Of a stretch of 64,000 nt of DNA, positions 7,191 to 15,782 are shown piece after piece. The notes under the pieces are model-generated. The model saw only the letters and a list, made by a program, of their open reading frames with translations, had not been told where the DNA came from and did not search any database. This stretch comes from Chryseobacterium sp. ISL-6 (GTDB taxonomy: Bacteria; Bacteroidota; Bacteroidia; Flavobacteriales; Weeksellaceae), in the NCBI RefSeq assembly GCF_018613715.1, contig NZ_JAGGPT010000006.1, positions 186,001 to 250,000 of the forward strand. The letters are read 5' to 3'. Each line of letters starts with the position of its first letter. Position 1 is the first letter of the stretch. Position numbers and translations under genes: made by a program.

Positions 7191-8186
7191 TTACTTTTTT
7201 AATTTAAAAGTCGTTATAACCGGATAATGATCTGAAATTCTGACAGAACGGTCAACCTGATAGCTGAGCGGCTGTATAGATTGGGATGTGAAAACATAAT
7301 CTATTCTTATTGGAAATTTATAGTCATGAAAGCTTGTAGCACTGCCCCTCCCTGATTCTACAAAAGCATCCTTGAGTCCTTTTCCTAAATGATAATACTC
7401 ATAAGAATTTGGAACTGAGTTGAAATCACCAACTAAAATAACAGGATAGGGAGATTCATCAATCCCCTTTCTTACTTTTTCTATTTGCTCCTGATGCATT
7501 TTAAAAGTTGGAATTAATCTTCTTACAACACCTTTCACTTTTTGTTTATCTTCATCACTATCCCCCTGAAGTTTCACCATGCTCTTTTCAAACTTAAATG
7601 GCTGAAGGTAAACATTGATAAAGCGGTATACATTTCCTTTTATTTCTATATCTGTTTGATTTGCATAAGCGTTATTAATCTTATGATCACTATCAATCAA
7701 TTCTTTCTGATCAATAATTTTATATTTAGAAAAGATTGAAACAATAACGTCTCCTTTTCCTTCACCGAATCCGTTGAATTGATACTTTTTGACATCACCA
7801 TGTTCCTGAAGCATTACAATATCAGCATTTTGATTGTCAATGTATTTTTCAATAGCATCCTGACCCAATATTCCTCCTTTTGCGTTTAGTGAAACAATTT
7901 TAAGATCAGATCCAGCTTTATCCACAGAGGTAAAATTCACCCATCTTTTAATTGGGCTTAAAAAAAGCAAGCCCAAAGCAACAAATACAACAGCTCTCTT
8001 TTTCCATGAAAAAATCCAGAAAATAGTTAATAATATATAAGCGATAATGAGAACAGGAAAGCCAAGTGACAACAAATTAAACCACGGATATATTTTCGGA
8101 GGTATGTAGGCATTGAGCAATGTTCCTAATAATAGAAGCAGTATCCCCAAATGTGCTATTAAAAATATAAGGCGAAGTATTTTCAC
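7191..8186 (-). CDS. Membrane-anchored endonuclease/exonuclease/phosphatase (EEP) family protein, copy 1
   Basis: A 331-residue paralogue of the next gene downstream, with the same three N-terminal membrane helices (shared NAYIPP/NAWVPP and LNLLSLGFP patches) and an EEP domain. Catalytic motifs seen: SLNAKGGILG, DIVMLQEHGD, VGDFNSVPNS and SDHYPVI. The two copies share the unusual FNSVPNSYEYY and FHDYK...RIDYIFTS/VFTS segments, so they arose by tandem duplication. The gene starts nine bases after the rhomboid stop. The cleaved substrate cannot be read from the sequence; a periplasmic phosphodiesterase or phosphatase is the safest statement. Confidence 0.87.
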   Translation of the reverse strand: MKILRLIFLIAHLGILLLLLGTLLNAYIPPKIYPWFNLLSLGFPVLIIAYILLTIFWIFSWKKRAVVFVALGLLFLSPIKRWVNFTSVDKAGSDLKIVSLNAKGGILGQDAIEKYIDNQNADIVMLQEHGDVKKYQFNGFGEGKGDVIVSIFSKYKIIDQKELIDSDHKINNAYANQTDIEIKGNVYRFINVYLQPFKFEKSMVKLQGDSDEDKQKVKGVVRRLIPTFKMHQEQIEKVRKGIDESPYPVILVGDFNSVPNSYEYYHLGKGLKDAFVESGRGSATSFHDYKFPIRIDYVFTSQSIQPLSYQVDRSVRISDHYPVITTFKLKK

Positions 8187-8195
8187 AGGTTTATT

Positions 8196-8933
8196 TTAAC
8201 GGAATCGATATAAATGTTTTTTCCAGATTAGTGCTAATATAAACCCTACAATAGCTCCACCTACATGGGCAAAATGAGCAATACCCCCAACATTTCCTGA
8301 AACACCTAAATAAATAGAAATAACGAGTAATATAGGTAACAAATATTTTACTTTAATAGGAACGGGAATAAACATGATTCCAATTTTTGAATCCGGATAT
8401 AAGGTAGCAAAAGCCGCTATAACTCCAAAAATGGCTCCCGACGCACCTACCATCGGAGTCCTTAATGCATTATACAGGCTCTGAGAAAGCTCTTTTCCTT
8501 CTGTTGTTGTTGCACTGATATTCATATCCCCAGCATATCCTATTGCTGCTTTTTTATAAATTTCAGCCGCATTTAATCCCAAACCTTCTAAACTTGAAGT
8601 GATTTGCTGAATCTCCACAAAATTCCAAAGATTAAATAAGAAAAACGCTCCTAATCCGCTTACAAAATAAAGAATCAAATATTTCTTTTCTCCTAAAGAC
8701 TGCTCCAGGATTGGCCCAAAGCTCCACAAAGTCAACATATTAAATAAAATATGCGCAAATCCACCATGCATAAACATATGGGTTATTATCTGCCATGATT
8801 TAAAGTTTGGAGATAGCGGGTAATATGCAGCAAGTACACTGAATAACTGCGGAAATATAAAAGATGATACAATAAATACAACAATGTTTATTATAATTAT
8901 ATTTCTTGTGATCGGTGGTATATTATTAAACAT
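8196..8933 (-). CDS. Rhomboid family intramembrane serine protease
   Basis: A 245-residue membrane protein of the rhomboid family, which cuts other membrane proteins within the bilayer. Seen: the HMFMHGGFAHILFNM block at 52-66 with the family's His/Asn residues, the catalytic Ser in GASGAIFG (Ser165), and the partner His in AHVGGAIVG (His223). Six hydrophobic helices fit the core fold. An extra stretch of about 40 residues (106-150), partly polar, between helices is longer than in minimal bacterial rhomboids. It is three bases downstream of mutL and nine bases upstream of the EEP pair, so it is co-transcribed with both. Substrates are unknown. Confidence 0.93.
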   Translation of the reverse strand: MFNNIPPITRNIIIINIVVFIVSSFIFPQLFSVLAAYYPLSPNFKSWQIITHMFMHGGFAHILFNMLTLWSFGPILEQSLGEKKYLILYFVSGLGAFFLFNLWNFVEIQQITSSLEGLGLNAAEIYKKAAIGYAGDMNISATTTEGKELSQSLYNALRTPMVGASGAIFGVIAAFATLYPDSKIGIMFIPVPIKVKYLLPILLVISIYLGVSGNVGGIAHFAHVGGAIVGFILALIWKKHLYRFR

Positions 8934-8936
8934 TTT

Positions 8937-10721
8937 TTAAAATTTGTTTTTAAAATCATTGAATGGAACTTCATAAAAGCATCGTTTGCCATTGGGCAAA
9001 AATTCAGGAAAACCTAATGCTGTAAAATCCTTAATTAATTGCTCAGCATCTTTTTTATAAATAAAATCAAATCTGGATTTAGACTGCATCTTCGTCCATT
9101 GATTCTGATAATACTGCGTAAACTCTTCTTCTGTTTTATAATCTAAAATATCAAACAGATCTTCAAGGAATTTCATTACCTGAGTCTCTTTAAGTCCTTC
9201 AGGAACCGCGTCTATCCTTAAAACACTTTCATGGGCAATTTTCATATCGAAGCCTAATTCCGGAAGATATTTTTTGATTGATTTATACTTATTTTTCTCA
9301 ATTTCATTCATATGGTATTCCAGAGAGAAAAGAAGGGCATGGCTGTTTGTTGTCCCTTTTTTTGTGGGCTTATTATTTTCTGAAACGAAAAGCCTGTGCA
9401 TTCTCCCTAAATCCAACATCAATGTTCGGTCACCTTTATTGAATAACCAATATCCATTGGGAAGTCTCATCAGATCTTCATCAAAATCTTCATCTTCAAA
9501 TAGATTAATTTTTGATGGTTCTGCAGAAATATTCTGATGGTACATCTCCGCGAGATTTTGTATCTCTGCCTGTCTTATAACTCCTCTTTCTTCTAAAAAC
9601 GGATTGTAATCTTTATCTACAACGATCTCCGGCATTTTTATAACCCCGCCGCTATTTCCTTTACTAGGAAACGTTTTCTGCATAAGCTCATCCAATTGAG
9701 GATCTCTTTCAAAATCCAGACTTGGAGCGACATTATAGATTCCCAAAGATCTTTTTATCGTTGAGCGGATAAGAGCAAAAATAAGATGCTCATCTTCAAA
9801 CTTCACCTCTGTTTTTTGTGGATGAATATTAACATCTATCTTTTCAGGATCAAGCTCTAAGAAAAGAAAAAATGTAGGAATATATCCTGGTAAAAGCAAT
9901 CCTTCAAATGCTTCCTGAACTGCTTTATTAAAATATGGGCTTTTAAAGAACCTTCCATTAACGAATATAAACTGTTCGCCTCTGGTTTTTTTTGCTCCTT
10001 CAGGTTTTGCAACAAATCCATGAAGTTTACACCAGATAATATCTTCTTTGATCGGGATCAGTTGTGGCTGTAATTTTCTTCCGAAAATATCTACGATCCT
10101 TTGCATCTGACTTCCTTTTCTCAATCGAAAAACCGGTTCATCGTCATGAAATAAAGAGAATTCTAAATTTTCATGAGCTAATGCCACTCTTTGGAATTCA
10201 TCAATTACATGTCTGAATTCGATATTATTATTTTTAAGGAACTTTCTTCTTGCCGGAACATTAAAGAAAAGATTCTTTACTAAAAAGTTTGAACCTTCAG
10301 AAGTTTGTACCGGATCCTGAAATTGGAAAACACCGCCTTCAATATATATGTTGGTCCCGATATTTGTTTCCTTTTGCTTAGTTCGCAGCTCTACTTGAGC
10401 TACTGCAGCAATAGAAGCCAGAGCTTCACCACGAAAACCTTTTGTAGAAATTTTAAAGATATCTTCTGTTCCTCTGATCTTAGAGGTAGCATGTCTTTCA
10501 AAAGCCATTCTTGCATCCGTCTCAGACATCCCTTTTCCGTCATCAACAACCTGTATCAGATTTTTCCCGGCATCTCTTACGATCAGCTCAATTTTAGAAG
10601 CATCTGCATCGATAGCATTCTCCAATAGTTCTTTCACAATGGATGCAGGTCTCTGCACCACTTCTCCTGCCGCAATTTGGTTGGCTACATGATCCGGTAA
10701 AAGCTGAATAATATCTGACAT
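8937..10721 (-). CDS. mutL: DNA mismatch-repair protein MutL
   Basis: A 594-residue MutL, the ATPase that couples MutS mismatch recognition to strand processing. The GHKL ATPase motifs are intact: ELLENAIDADA (about 32-42), DDGKGM, ATSKI and GFRGEALASIAA. The transducer domain follows (FVNGRFFKSPYFNKAVQEAF; LELDPEKIDVNIHPQKTEVKF). The C-terminal dimerisation domain is present, but where endonuclease-type MutLs have DQHA(X)2E(X)4E this protein reads LMLDLGRMHRLFV, so the nuclease site appears lost. It is the first gene of the mutL-rhomboid-EEP-EEP-lipoprotein run. A CAAAAATA at 10742-10749 (TATTTTTG on the minus strand) is a likely -7 box. Confidence 0.96.
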   Translation of the reverse strand: MSDIIQLLPDHVANQIAAGEVVQRPASIVKELLENAIDADASKIELIVRDAGKNLIQVVDDGKGMSETDARMAFERHATSKIRGTEDIFKISTKGFRGEALASIAAVAQVELRTKQKETNIGTNIYIEGGVFQFQDPVQTSEGSNFLVKNLFFNVPARRKFLKNNNIEFRHVIDEFQRVALAHENLEFSLFHDDEPVFRLRKGSQMQRIVDIFGRKLQPQLIPIKEDIIWCKLHGFVAKPEGAKKTRGEQFIFVNGRFFKSPYFNKAVQEAFEGLLLPGYIPTFFLFLELDPEKIDVNIHPQKTEVKFEDEHLIFALIRSTIKRSLGIYNVAPSLDFERDPQLDELMQKTFPSKGNSGGVIKMPEIVVDKDYNPFLEERGVIRQAEIQNLAEMYHQNISAEPSKINLFEDEDFDEDLMRLPNGYWLFNKGDRTLMLDLGRMHRLFVSENNKPTKKGTTNSHALLFSLEYHMNEIEKNKYKSIKKYLPELGFDMKIAHESVLRIDAVPEGLKETQVMKFLEDLFDILDYKTEEEFTQYYQNQWTKMQSKSRFDFIYKKDAEQLIKDFTALGFPEFLPNGKRCFYEVPFNDFKNKF

Positions 10722-10741
10722 AAAAACGTTAAATCAACTTA

Positions 10742-10749
10742 CAAAAATA
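10742..10749 (-). promoter_or_regulatory. -7 box upstream of mutL
   Basis: On the minus strand this reads TATTTTTG, a TAnnTTTG match, 20 bases before the mutL start. A TTG exists only at a longer-than-usual spacing (23 bases). Confidence 0.4.
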
Positions 10750-10872
10750 GTCAATGAAAATGGGAATAAAAACAATAAAACCGTGAATTAAAATTTAATT
10801 ATCAACATGCAAATATTCTGCCTTTTATTATTTATTCAAAATTCTCTTTATTCTGCGCCTTTTTATAAATCA

Positions 10873-10907
10873 CAATTCCCTAATTGTACGACACAAATAG
10901 GGAATTG
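10873..10907. repeat. Near-perfect palindrome between the DUF1275 gene and mutL
   Basis: Arms CAATTCCCTAATTGT (10873-10887) and ACAAATAGGGAATTG (10893-10907) match at 14 of 15 positions around a five-base spacer. It lies just downstream of the DUF1275 gene and could end its transcript, although no T-run follows on the minus strand. A protein-binding site is the alternative. Confidence 0.55.
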
Positions 10908-10964
10908 ATTCACAGCTAGTTTACACAAAATTAATACTGATAGTTCTTTATTTATTATTGTATT

Positions 10965-11792
10965 TTAATCATCAAATACAAGTCTTCTTTTTTCTTTAGT
11001 TTTAGCTTCTCCATGAATTTTATCGTATAGATTAGCTAAAACGCTAGGCTTTTTATAGATCTTACTATATCTGTATCGTGTATGGAAGTGCCTGATATTA
11101 ATTTTGTAGAAATCATATCCAATAACGACAAGAAGACAAACACTGATTACATAGAACACTCTGAACTCCAGATAATAATAGGTTAATCCTGAAAATACCG
11201 CTCCCAAAACATACGCCACCATAATACTCGACAGCAACTTTGCCCGTGCTATTAATTCCGGATTTCTTCTGTATTTTTTGTGCGTAAACATCGATAATAA
11301 AATCCCTAAGTCAGTTGTTGTACCTGTAAGGTGGGTGGTTTTCACAGAAAAATTGGAAATACTTGCAGTTAAGCCATTCTGTAAGCCTGTTGCAAAAAGC
11401 ATCAAGGCAACCAGATATTCTGTCTCTTCAACTGTTTTCTGATAAAATAACTGCCCATAGATCCCGACAAACAGCAAACACAAAATTTCCAGTACGATTG
11501 GCATCGAATGAGCAAAGTATTTGCTTCTCTTGTTAAAATTAATAACGAAGAAGTTGGCTACAAAACTTCCAAAGAAGAAAAGGAAAATCCATCCACCAAC
11601 TACCGCGACCTGAGTCCAGTTTCCTTTACTGATTTCAGCCGCAAATATTGCGTAGTGACCTGTTACGTTCGAGGTAAAAGAAAGAAATATTAATAGAGAT
11701 GCTATATTTATAGTTCCTGCCGTAAAGGCAGTCAGCGTCCCCAGTCTTATATTGTCTCCCAATGTCCTGCTGTTACTATAATTTCTTAACAT
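10965..11792 (-). CDS. YoaK/DUF1275 family membrane protein
   Basis: A 275-residue inner-membrane protein of the DUF1275 (YoaK) family. Seen: the family's first helix with TAGTINIASLLIFL, the SFTSNVTGHYA motif (usual form T-x-N-x-T-G), FFFGSFVANF, and the second hallmark SVKTTHLTGTTTDLG. Six hydrophobic helices, then about 60 basic, cytosolic residues at the end (RYRYSKIYKKPSVL). The family's function is not known; some members have been linked to transport or stress. It has the same direction as the Usp-like gene upstream, 32 bases away, and may be co-transcribed with it. Confidence 0.87.
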   Translation of the reverse strand: MLRNYSNSRTLGDNIRLGTLTAFTAGTINIASLLIFLSFTSNVTGHYAIFAAEISKGNWTQVAVVGGWIFLFFFGSFVANFFVINFNKRSKYFAHSMPIVLEILCLLFVGIYGQLFYQKTVEETEYLVALMLFATGLQNGLTASISNFSVKTTHLTGTTTDLGILLSMFTHKKYRRNPELIARAKLLSSIMVAYVLGAVFSGLTYYYLEFRVFYVISVCLLVVIGYDFYKINIRHFHTRYRYSKIYKKPSVLANLYDKIHGEAKTKEKRRLVFDD

Positions 11793-11824
11793 TTTTTTTA
11801 ATTTTATAATTGACTTTGTGTTTT

Positions 11825-12319
11825 TTAAACTTCAACAAAAATTTCAGCGAGTCTTCCTCTTTCCGGAAGTCTTTCAGAAATTTCAAGTGCTATTTCATAC
11901 GACTCCAGATCTTTGCATTTTTTGATATAAGAAGCAATGTCGAATTTCCCTTTGCCTTTACTTTTTATAGAAGGAGAATAATAAGCCTCTTCTATATTTT
12001 CTATTTTTACGTAATTATTAAAGGTTCTTTGAAAGCTCCCTGTAAAAACATCACAGATCACTTTATGAACCAGGTGTGGATATTTATTTTTAACAATACT
12101 GATAGCATCAGAAAACTCTACTGGTCTGATCTTATTAAATATTGCAGTTTTGGTTGTGAATAACAGGTCTCTAATAGAATCTCCCATATCATACCCCGAT
12201 ACAAATAAAATAGTGTACTGAGTTTCATCATCTTTACTATCTTTTTCTTTAAGTACTTTTTTCAATATGTTTAAAGACTCAAGAGAGTAATCCGTTGCAA
12301 TTAAAATCGTTTTGATCAT
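11825..12319 (-). CDS. Uncharacterised protein with a universal-stress-protein-like N-terminus
   Basis: A 164-residue protein. The first 20 residues (MIKTILIATDYSLESLNILK) resemble strand 1 and helix 1 of universal stress proteins, where the Asp in ATD/ATDFS binds the adenine nucleotide side. The usual USP C-terminal G-x2-G-x9-G-S/T signature is not seen, so ATP binding is doubtful. The rest is not recognised. It sits directly upstream of the DUF1275 gene on the same strand. On the minus strand a TAGTTTTG box (12360-12367 on the plus strand) lies about 40 bases before the start. Confidence 0.6.
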   Translation of the reverse strand: MIKTILIATDYSLESLNILKKVLKEKDSKDDETQYTILFVSGYDMGDSIRDLLFTTKTAIFNKIRPVEFSDAISIVKNKYPHLVHKVICDVFTGSFQRTFNNYVKIENIEEAYYSPSIKSKGKGKFDIASYIKKCKDLESYEIALEISERLPERGRLAEIFVEV

Positions 12320-12359
12320 ATCTTTAGATTTAGTTTTGTATTATCTTATTTTGATGTTA

Positions 12360-12367
12360 CAAAACTA
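12360..12367 (-). promoter_or_regulatory. -7 box upstream of the Usp-like gene
   Basis: Reads TAGTTTTG on the minus strand, a TAnnTTTG match, about 40 bases before the start codon. No TTG stands at the standard spacing. Confidence 0.35.
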
Positions 12368-12568
12368 TAGTGACCAAATTAGAGGATCTTTGGAATTGAA
12401 TTAAAATGTGATTAAAGAGATTAAAATGAGATTAGAAAATTGTTAAGCGAGAGTTAATATTGATAGGAAGAAGAAATTACGAAGTCCCAGAAGGTTTTGT
12501 TTCAGGTCGCAATTCCACAATTCTAAATGATGTTCGAAGACCTTTAAATAGGTGATCGATCGAATAAG

Positions 12569-13981
12569 TTAAACTGTCTTCTCTTCAGGTTGTGTGCTAT
12601 AGAAATTAGGGAAACGGAGCTGAACGGTCGTCCCCTGGTTTTCATTGGAACTAACAATAAGCTCCCCATGGTGCATTCTTACAATATTCCGGGCTAGCGG
12701 CAAGCCAATACCATACCCTTCATAGTTTTTGGTATTAGAAGCCCTGAAGAACGGATCATAGATCTTATTCATTTCTTCTTTTGGAATTCCGATTCCATTA
12801 TCTTTTACGATAATATAAACATCCGTATCAGTAGCACCTAATGAAACTTTTACCTGTTGGAAATTAGAATATTTACACCCGTTATTAATAATGTTAGCTA
12901 CGGCGAGATGGAGCAACTGTTCATTCCCCTGAACTTTTAATTTTTTGGGATTTTCAGGCAGCATACTGATGTCTAAATAGATGTTATTTCGGGTGTCAAT
13001 TTTTCTTAGTGTTTCAATAACATCCCAAAGCAACTGATCGATCCTAACCTTATCCATTTTCTGAATTTTCCCATCAAAACCTGTTTGAGCAATCATCAGA
13101 AGTGCTTTTATCTTTTTATCGAGTTTCTCTGCTTCATCGAGAATGATCTCCAGTGTTTCTTTATATTCATCAGCCGTTCTGTTGATTGAAAGAGCCACAT
13201 CAGCTTCACCCATAATAGAGGTAAGCGGAGTTCTCAATTCATGAGAAACATTTCCAATCAGATGGTTCTGGGTTTCAAATGAGGTCTCAATACGATTAAG
13301 CATGTCATTAAATGTATCTACCAGCTCATTGAGTTCTTTATTGTCAGGATGAGATTCCAGTCTCAGGTGAAGGTTTTCAGAACTGATCTGTTTTACTTTA
13401 CCTGTGATCTTTAATATGGGTTTAAACAACGTTTTAGATAAATAAAAGGAAAAGATCATGCTGAAGAACAGTGAAAGAACAATACACGTAACCAATGTTC
13501 TTTTGAGGAATCCCAAGTAATAAATGAGATAATGATTTTTGGCAGAAGCGATCGCGATATATTCTTTATCATGAAATTTAAATGACTGGCCGATATAATA
13601 AAACTCTTTATCATTGTAATTATCTTCCCCTTTTCTCATGATATTCTTAAAAAAAGTATCGGGAATATGAACCTCCTGAGATATTTTTTTGAAATTTGAA
13701 TCCGTTGGAACCATAAATACATAATCCTTTTCCATTGGAAGTTCTTCATCATTCAGACTATTCAGAACGTAATTTTCCGGAAGATCCAGGTGTTGTTTCC
13801 CTTTTTCAATTTGTACAATGGTCGTGGTTCGGATTTTGAGCAGTTCATAAAACCTCTGATGAGAAAAATTGACGATCGAGAAATACACCAATCCACCAAA
13901 CAGCAATATAATCGTGGTGAAAACCACCATTAAAAGCACCATTGTTTTGGTTTGATTGGTAATTACTTTATTAAACATCAA
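12569..13981 (-). CDS. Sensor histidine kinase (HAMP, HisKA, HATPase)
   Basis: A 470-residue membrane histidine kinase. Seen: a first membrane helix at about 14-35, a periplasmic sensor loop of about 120 residues, a second helix at about 155-180, a HAMP linker (SKTLFKPILKITGKVKQIS), the phospho-acceptor His in GNVSHELRTPLTSIMGE, and the ATPase N and G boxes (NIINNGCKYS, VKDNGIGIP, GYGIGLPLARNI). It phosphorylates the OmpR-type regulator encoded immediately upstream; the two genes touch without a gap. The signal sensed is unknown, and the periplasmic loop has no domain I recognise. Confidence 0.94.
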   Translation of the reverse strand: MMFNKVITNQTKTMVLLMVVFTTIILLFGGLVYFSIVNFSHQRFYELLKIRTTTIVQIEKGKQHLDLPENYVLNSLNDEELPMEKDYVFMVPTDSNFKKISQEVHIPDTFFKNIMRKGEDNYNDKEFYYIGQSFKFHDKEYIAIASAKNHYLIYYLGFLKRTLVTCIVLSLFFSMIFSFYLSKTLFKPILKITGKVKQISSENLHLRLESHPDNKELNELVDTFNDMLNRIETSFETQNHLIGNVSHELRTPLTSIMGEADVALSINRTADEYKETLEIILDEAEKLDKKIKALLMIAQTGFDGKIQKMDKVRIDQLLWDVIETLRKIDTRNNIYLDISMLPENPKKLKVQGNEQLLHLAVANIINNGCKYSNFQQVKVSLGATDTDVYIIVKDNGIGIPKEEMNKIYDPFFRASNTKNYEGYGIGLPLARNIVRMHHGELIVSSNENQGTTVQLRFPNFYSTQPEEKTV

Positions 13982-14692
13982 TTAAGTTTTTTTTAAAACA
14001 TATCCCATTCCAATTACAGTATGTATCAGTTTCTGATCATCCTGGCTATCCAGTTTTTTCCTCAGATAGTTTACATATACATCCACAACATTGGTTCCGA
14101 GCTCATAATTTACTCCCCAGACAGCATCCAGAATTTCGGCTCTGGAGATTACTTTTTCAGGATTATTAAGGAAGTACATTAATAACTTATATTCTGTAGA
14201 AGTAAGAGAAACCTCATCTCCGGCCCGGGTAACTTTTTTAGTGTAATCGTTCACCATCAGATCTGAAAACCTATAAACATATTCACTGTCAGCTTCAGAT
14301 TCTAAAGACTCCTGTGTTGTTGTATTGCCGATACTTCTCCTCAATAAGGATTTTATGCGGGCAACCAGTTCAATAAATTTAAAAGGTTTTACAAGATAGT
14401 CGTCACCACCACTTTCGAGACCCAGAACGATATTTTCAGAGGTTCCCAATGCGGTCAGAAAAAGGATGGGAACATGTTGATTGGTCTTTCTTATTTCTTT
14501 ACAGACATCCAGCCCATTCATTTCCGGTAACATAATATCTAAAATTACCAGATCAAAATCATTGGCTTCCACCAGCTGTACTCCGGTACGTCCGTCAAAA
14601 GCCACTGAAATCTCATAGCCTTTTTCCTGAAGTCCTTTTTTAATAAAAGATACAACACTGGTTTCGTCTTCGATCAGAATAATTTTTTTCAT
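13982..14692 (-). CDS. OmpR/PhoB-type response regulator
   Basis: A 236-residue two-domain response regulator. The receiver domain has the acidic pair ED (8-9), the phosphorylation site Asp52 in LDIMLPEMNG, the switch Thr in LFLTALG and Lys in YLVKPF. The C-terminal winged helix (about 140-236) has the OmpR signature SLTSTEYKLLMYFLNNP and ends in RKKLD...LIHTVIGMGYVLK. It is directly followed by its histidine kinase. A TATTTTTG box on the minus strand (14708-14715) lies about 16 bases before the start, consistent with an operon promoter there. Targets cannot be read from the sequence. Confidence 0.95.
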   Translation of the reverse strand: MKKIILIEDETSVVSFIKKGLQEKGYEISVAFDGRTGVQLVEANDFDLVILDIMLPEMNGLDVCKEIRKTNQHVPILFLTALGTSENIVLGLESGGDDYLVKPFKFIELVARIKSLLRRSIGNTTTQESLESEADSEYVYRFSDLMVNDYTKKVTRAGDEVSLTSTEYKLLMYFLNNPEKVISRAEILDAVWGVNYELGTNVVDVYVNYLRKKLDSQDDQKLIHTVIGMGYVLKKT

Positions 14693-14707
14693 AAGTAACG
14701 AATTTCA

Positions 14708-14715
14708 CAAAAATA
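14708..14715 (-). promoter_or_regulatory. -7 box of the two-component operon
   Basis: Reads TATTTTTG on the minus strand, a TAnnTTTG match, 15 bases before the response-regulator start. Confidence 0.5.
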
Positions 14716-14782
14716 ACAAAAAGAAAGGAAACATTCCGAAGGTATATACGATGTGATTTTAAATGAAATGATTTTAAAGTTG

Positions 14783-14813
14783 TTGAAAACTATGGAGAAT
14801 AATACTACATTTG
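14783..14813 (+). promoter_or_regulatory. Bacteroidota-type promoter of the XRE-cupin regulator
   Basis: TTG at 14783-14785, 20-base spacer, then TACATTTG at 14806-14813. It fits the group's consensus well. The leader to the ATG at 14861 is about 40 bases. Confidence 0.7.
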
Positions 14814-14860
14814 TTGTTATAAGCAAATAATGAAAACAGTTCAGGTTAAATTTTAATAGT

Positions 14861-15433
14861 ATGAATGATTTTTTAATAGGTATTGGAAAAAGATTAAAAG
14901 ATATTAGAAAGAAAAATAATTTAACGATCAATGAACTGGCTTTTAAGGCCAATGTGAGTAATGGTCTTGTATCCCGGATCGAAAACGGAAGAACAATTCC
15001 TTCTCTTCCTGTTCTGTTGGATCTCATTCAGTCATTAGAAATAGACGCAAGCTTTTTTTTCGAAGGCGTTGAAAAAAAATCAAATGCTAAGTTTATCTAT
15101 TTACCAAAAGATAGCCAGCAGCTTATTGAAAAAGAAGTGGAAGCTGAAGGCTTTAAATATCTGCACATTTTCAGTAAAAGTCTTCATTCATTAGGTTTTG
15201 AAGCTGTTTTATTAACTCTTGAACCCAATTCTAAAAGAGAAAAGGTAATTACAGATGCCTGGGAATTTAAATATATTTTAAAAGGCGAGGTAAAGTATCT
15301 GATCGATAATGAGGAAATAATTCTAAAGGAAGGAGATTCATTATATTTCAATGGAAAATTGCCACACGTCCCGGTAAGCATTAGTGATGAAAGCTGCATC
15401 ATGCTGGTTCTTTATTTCTATTCTGATAAATAG
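14861..15433 (+). CDS. XRE-family transcriptional regulator with C-terminal cupin domain
   Basis: A 190-residue regulator with an N-terminal XRE helix-turn-helix (about 8-65; LTINELAFKANVSNGLVSRI is the HTH core) and a C-terminal cupin (about 100-187; EFKYILKGEVKYLIDNEE, LKEGDSLYFNGKLPHVP). Such regulators usually sense a small metabolite through the cupin and control a neighbouring uptake or catabolic operon. It is divergent from the two-component pair and lies 349 bases upstream of the TonB receptor gene that starts the candidate phosphonate locus, so it is the most likely local regulator. It has a clear promoter of its own. Confidence 0.9.
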   Translation: MNDFLIGIGKRLKDIRKKNNLTINELAFKANVSNGLVSRIENGRTIPSLPVLLDLIQSLEIDASFFFEGVEKKSNAKFIYLPKDSQQLIEKEVEAEGFKYLHIFSKSLHSLGFEAVLLTLEPNSKREKVITDAWEFKYILKGEVKYLIDNEEIILKEGDSLYFNGKLPHVPVSISDESCIMLVLYFYSDK

Positions 15434-15782
15434 CAACATTCTTTATTTTGTTCCTTATATAGTTGTCAGTTTTACTGTCTTCTTTTTTTAAAAAGTTTAC
15501 AAATACTCAACTTCCGGTTTTTTGCACTTCATTAAAATTAATGGAGAATTAACGGATTTCCTATCAAATACCATTCGTCTCCTTTTTCATTTAAACTTAC
15601 AAAAACCATGTAACATACTGTTTAATGGTATTATTTAAACATTTATTAGATTTTCAAAGAACTATTTTTTGTAAGAAATACTTAACAAATCGCCTCTATT
15701 TGTTAATCATTACTTAATATCAAATATTTACATATATTAAAATTATTAGCTTGTTTTGCATAAAAATTTAATATTTGTAAAA
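15434..15782 (+). promoter_or_regulatory. Control region upstream of the TonB receptor, with palindrome
   Basis: A gene-free spacer of 349 bases. It holds a perfect 9-bp inverted repeat TTAACAAAT-N7-ATTTGTTAA at 15682-15706 and a related half-site GTTTACAAATACT at about 15495. A box reading TAATATTTG at 15769-15777, one base longer than consensus, lies just before the start codon. The palindrome's half-site (TTWACAAAT) recurs before the secreted phosphatase gene at 21843, suggesting one shared regulator. Confidence 0.45.

Noticed and set aside
12420..12568. Possible small gene or terminator after the histidine kinase
   Set aside because: No frame, hairpin with T-run or family match could be supported.
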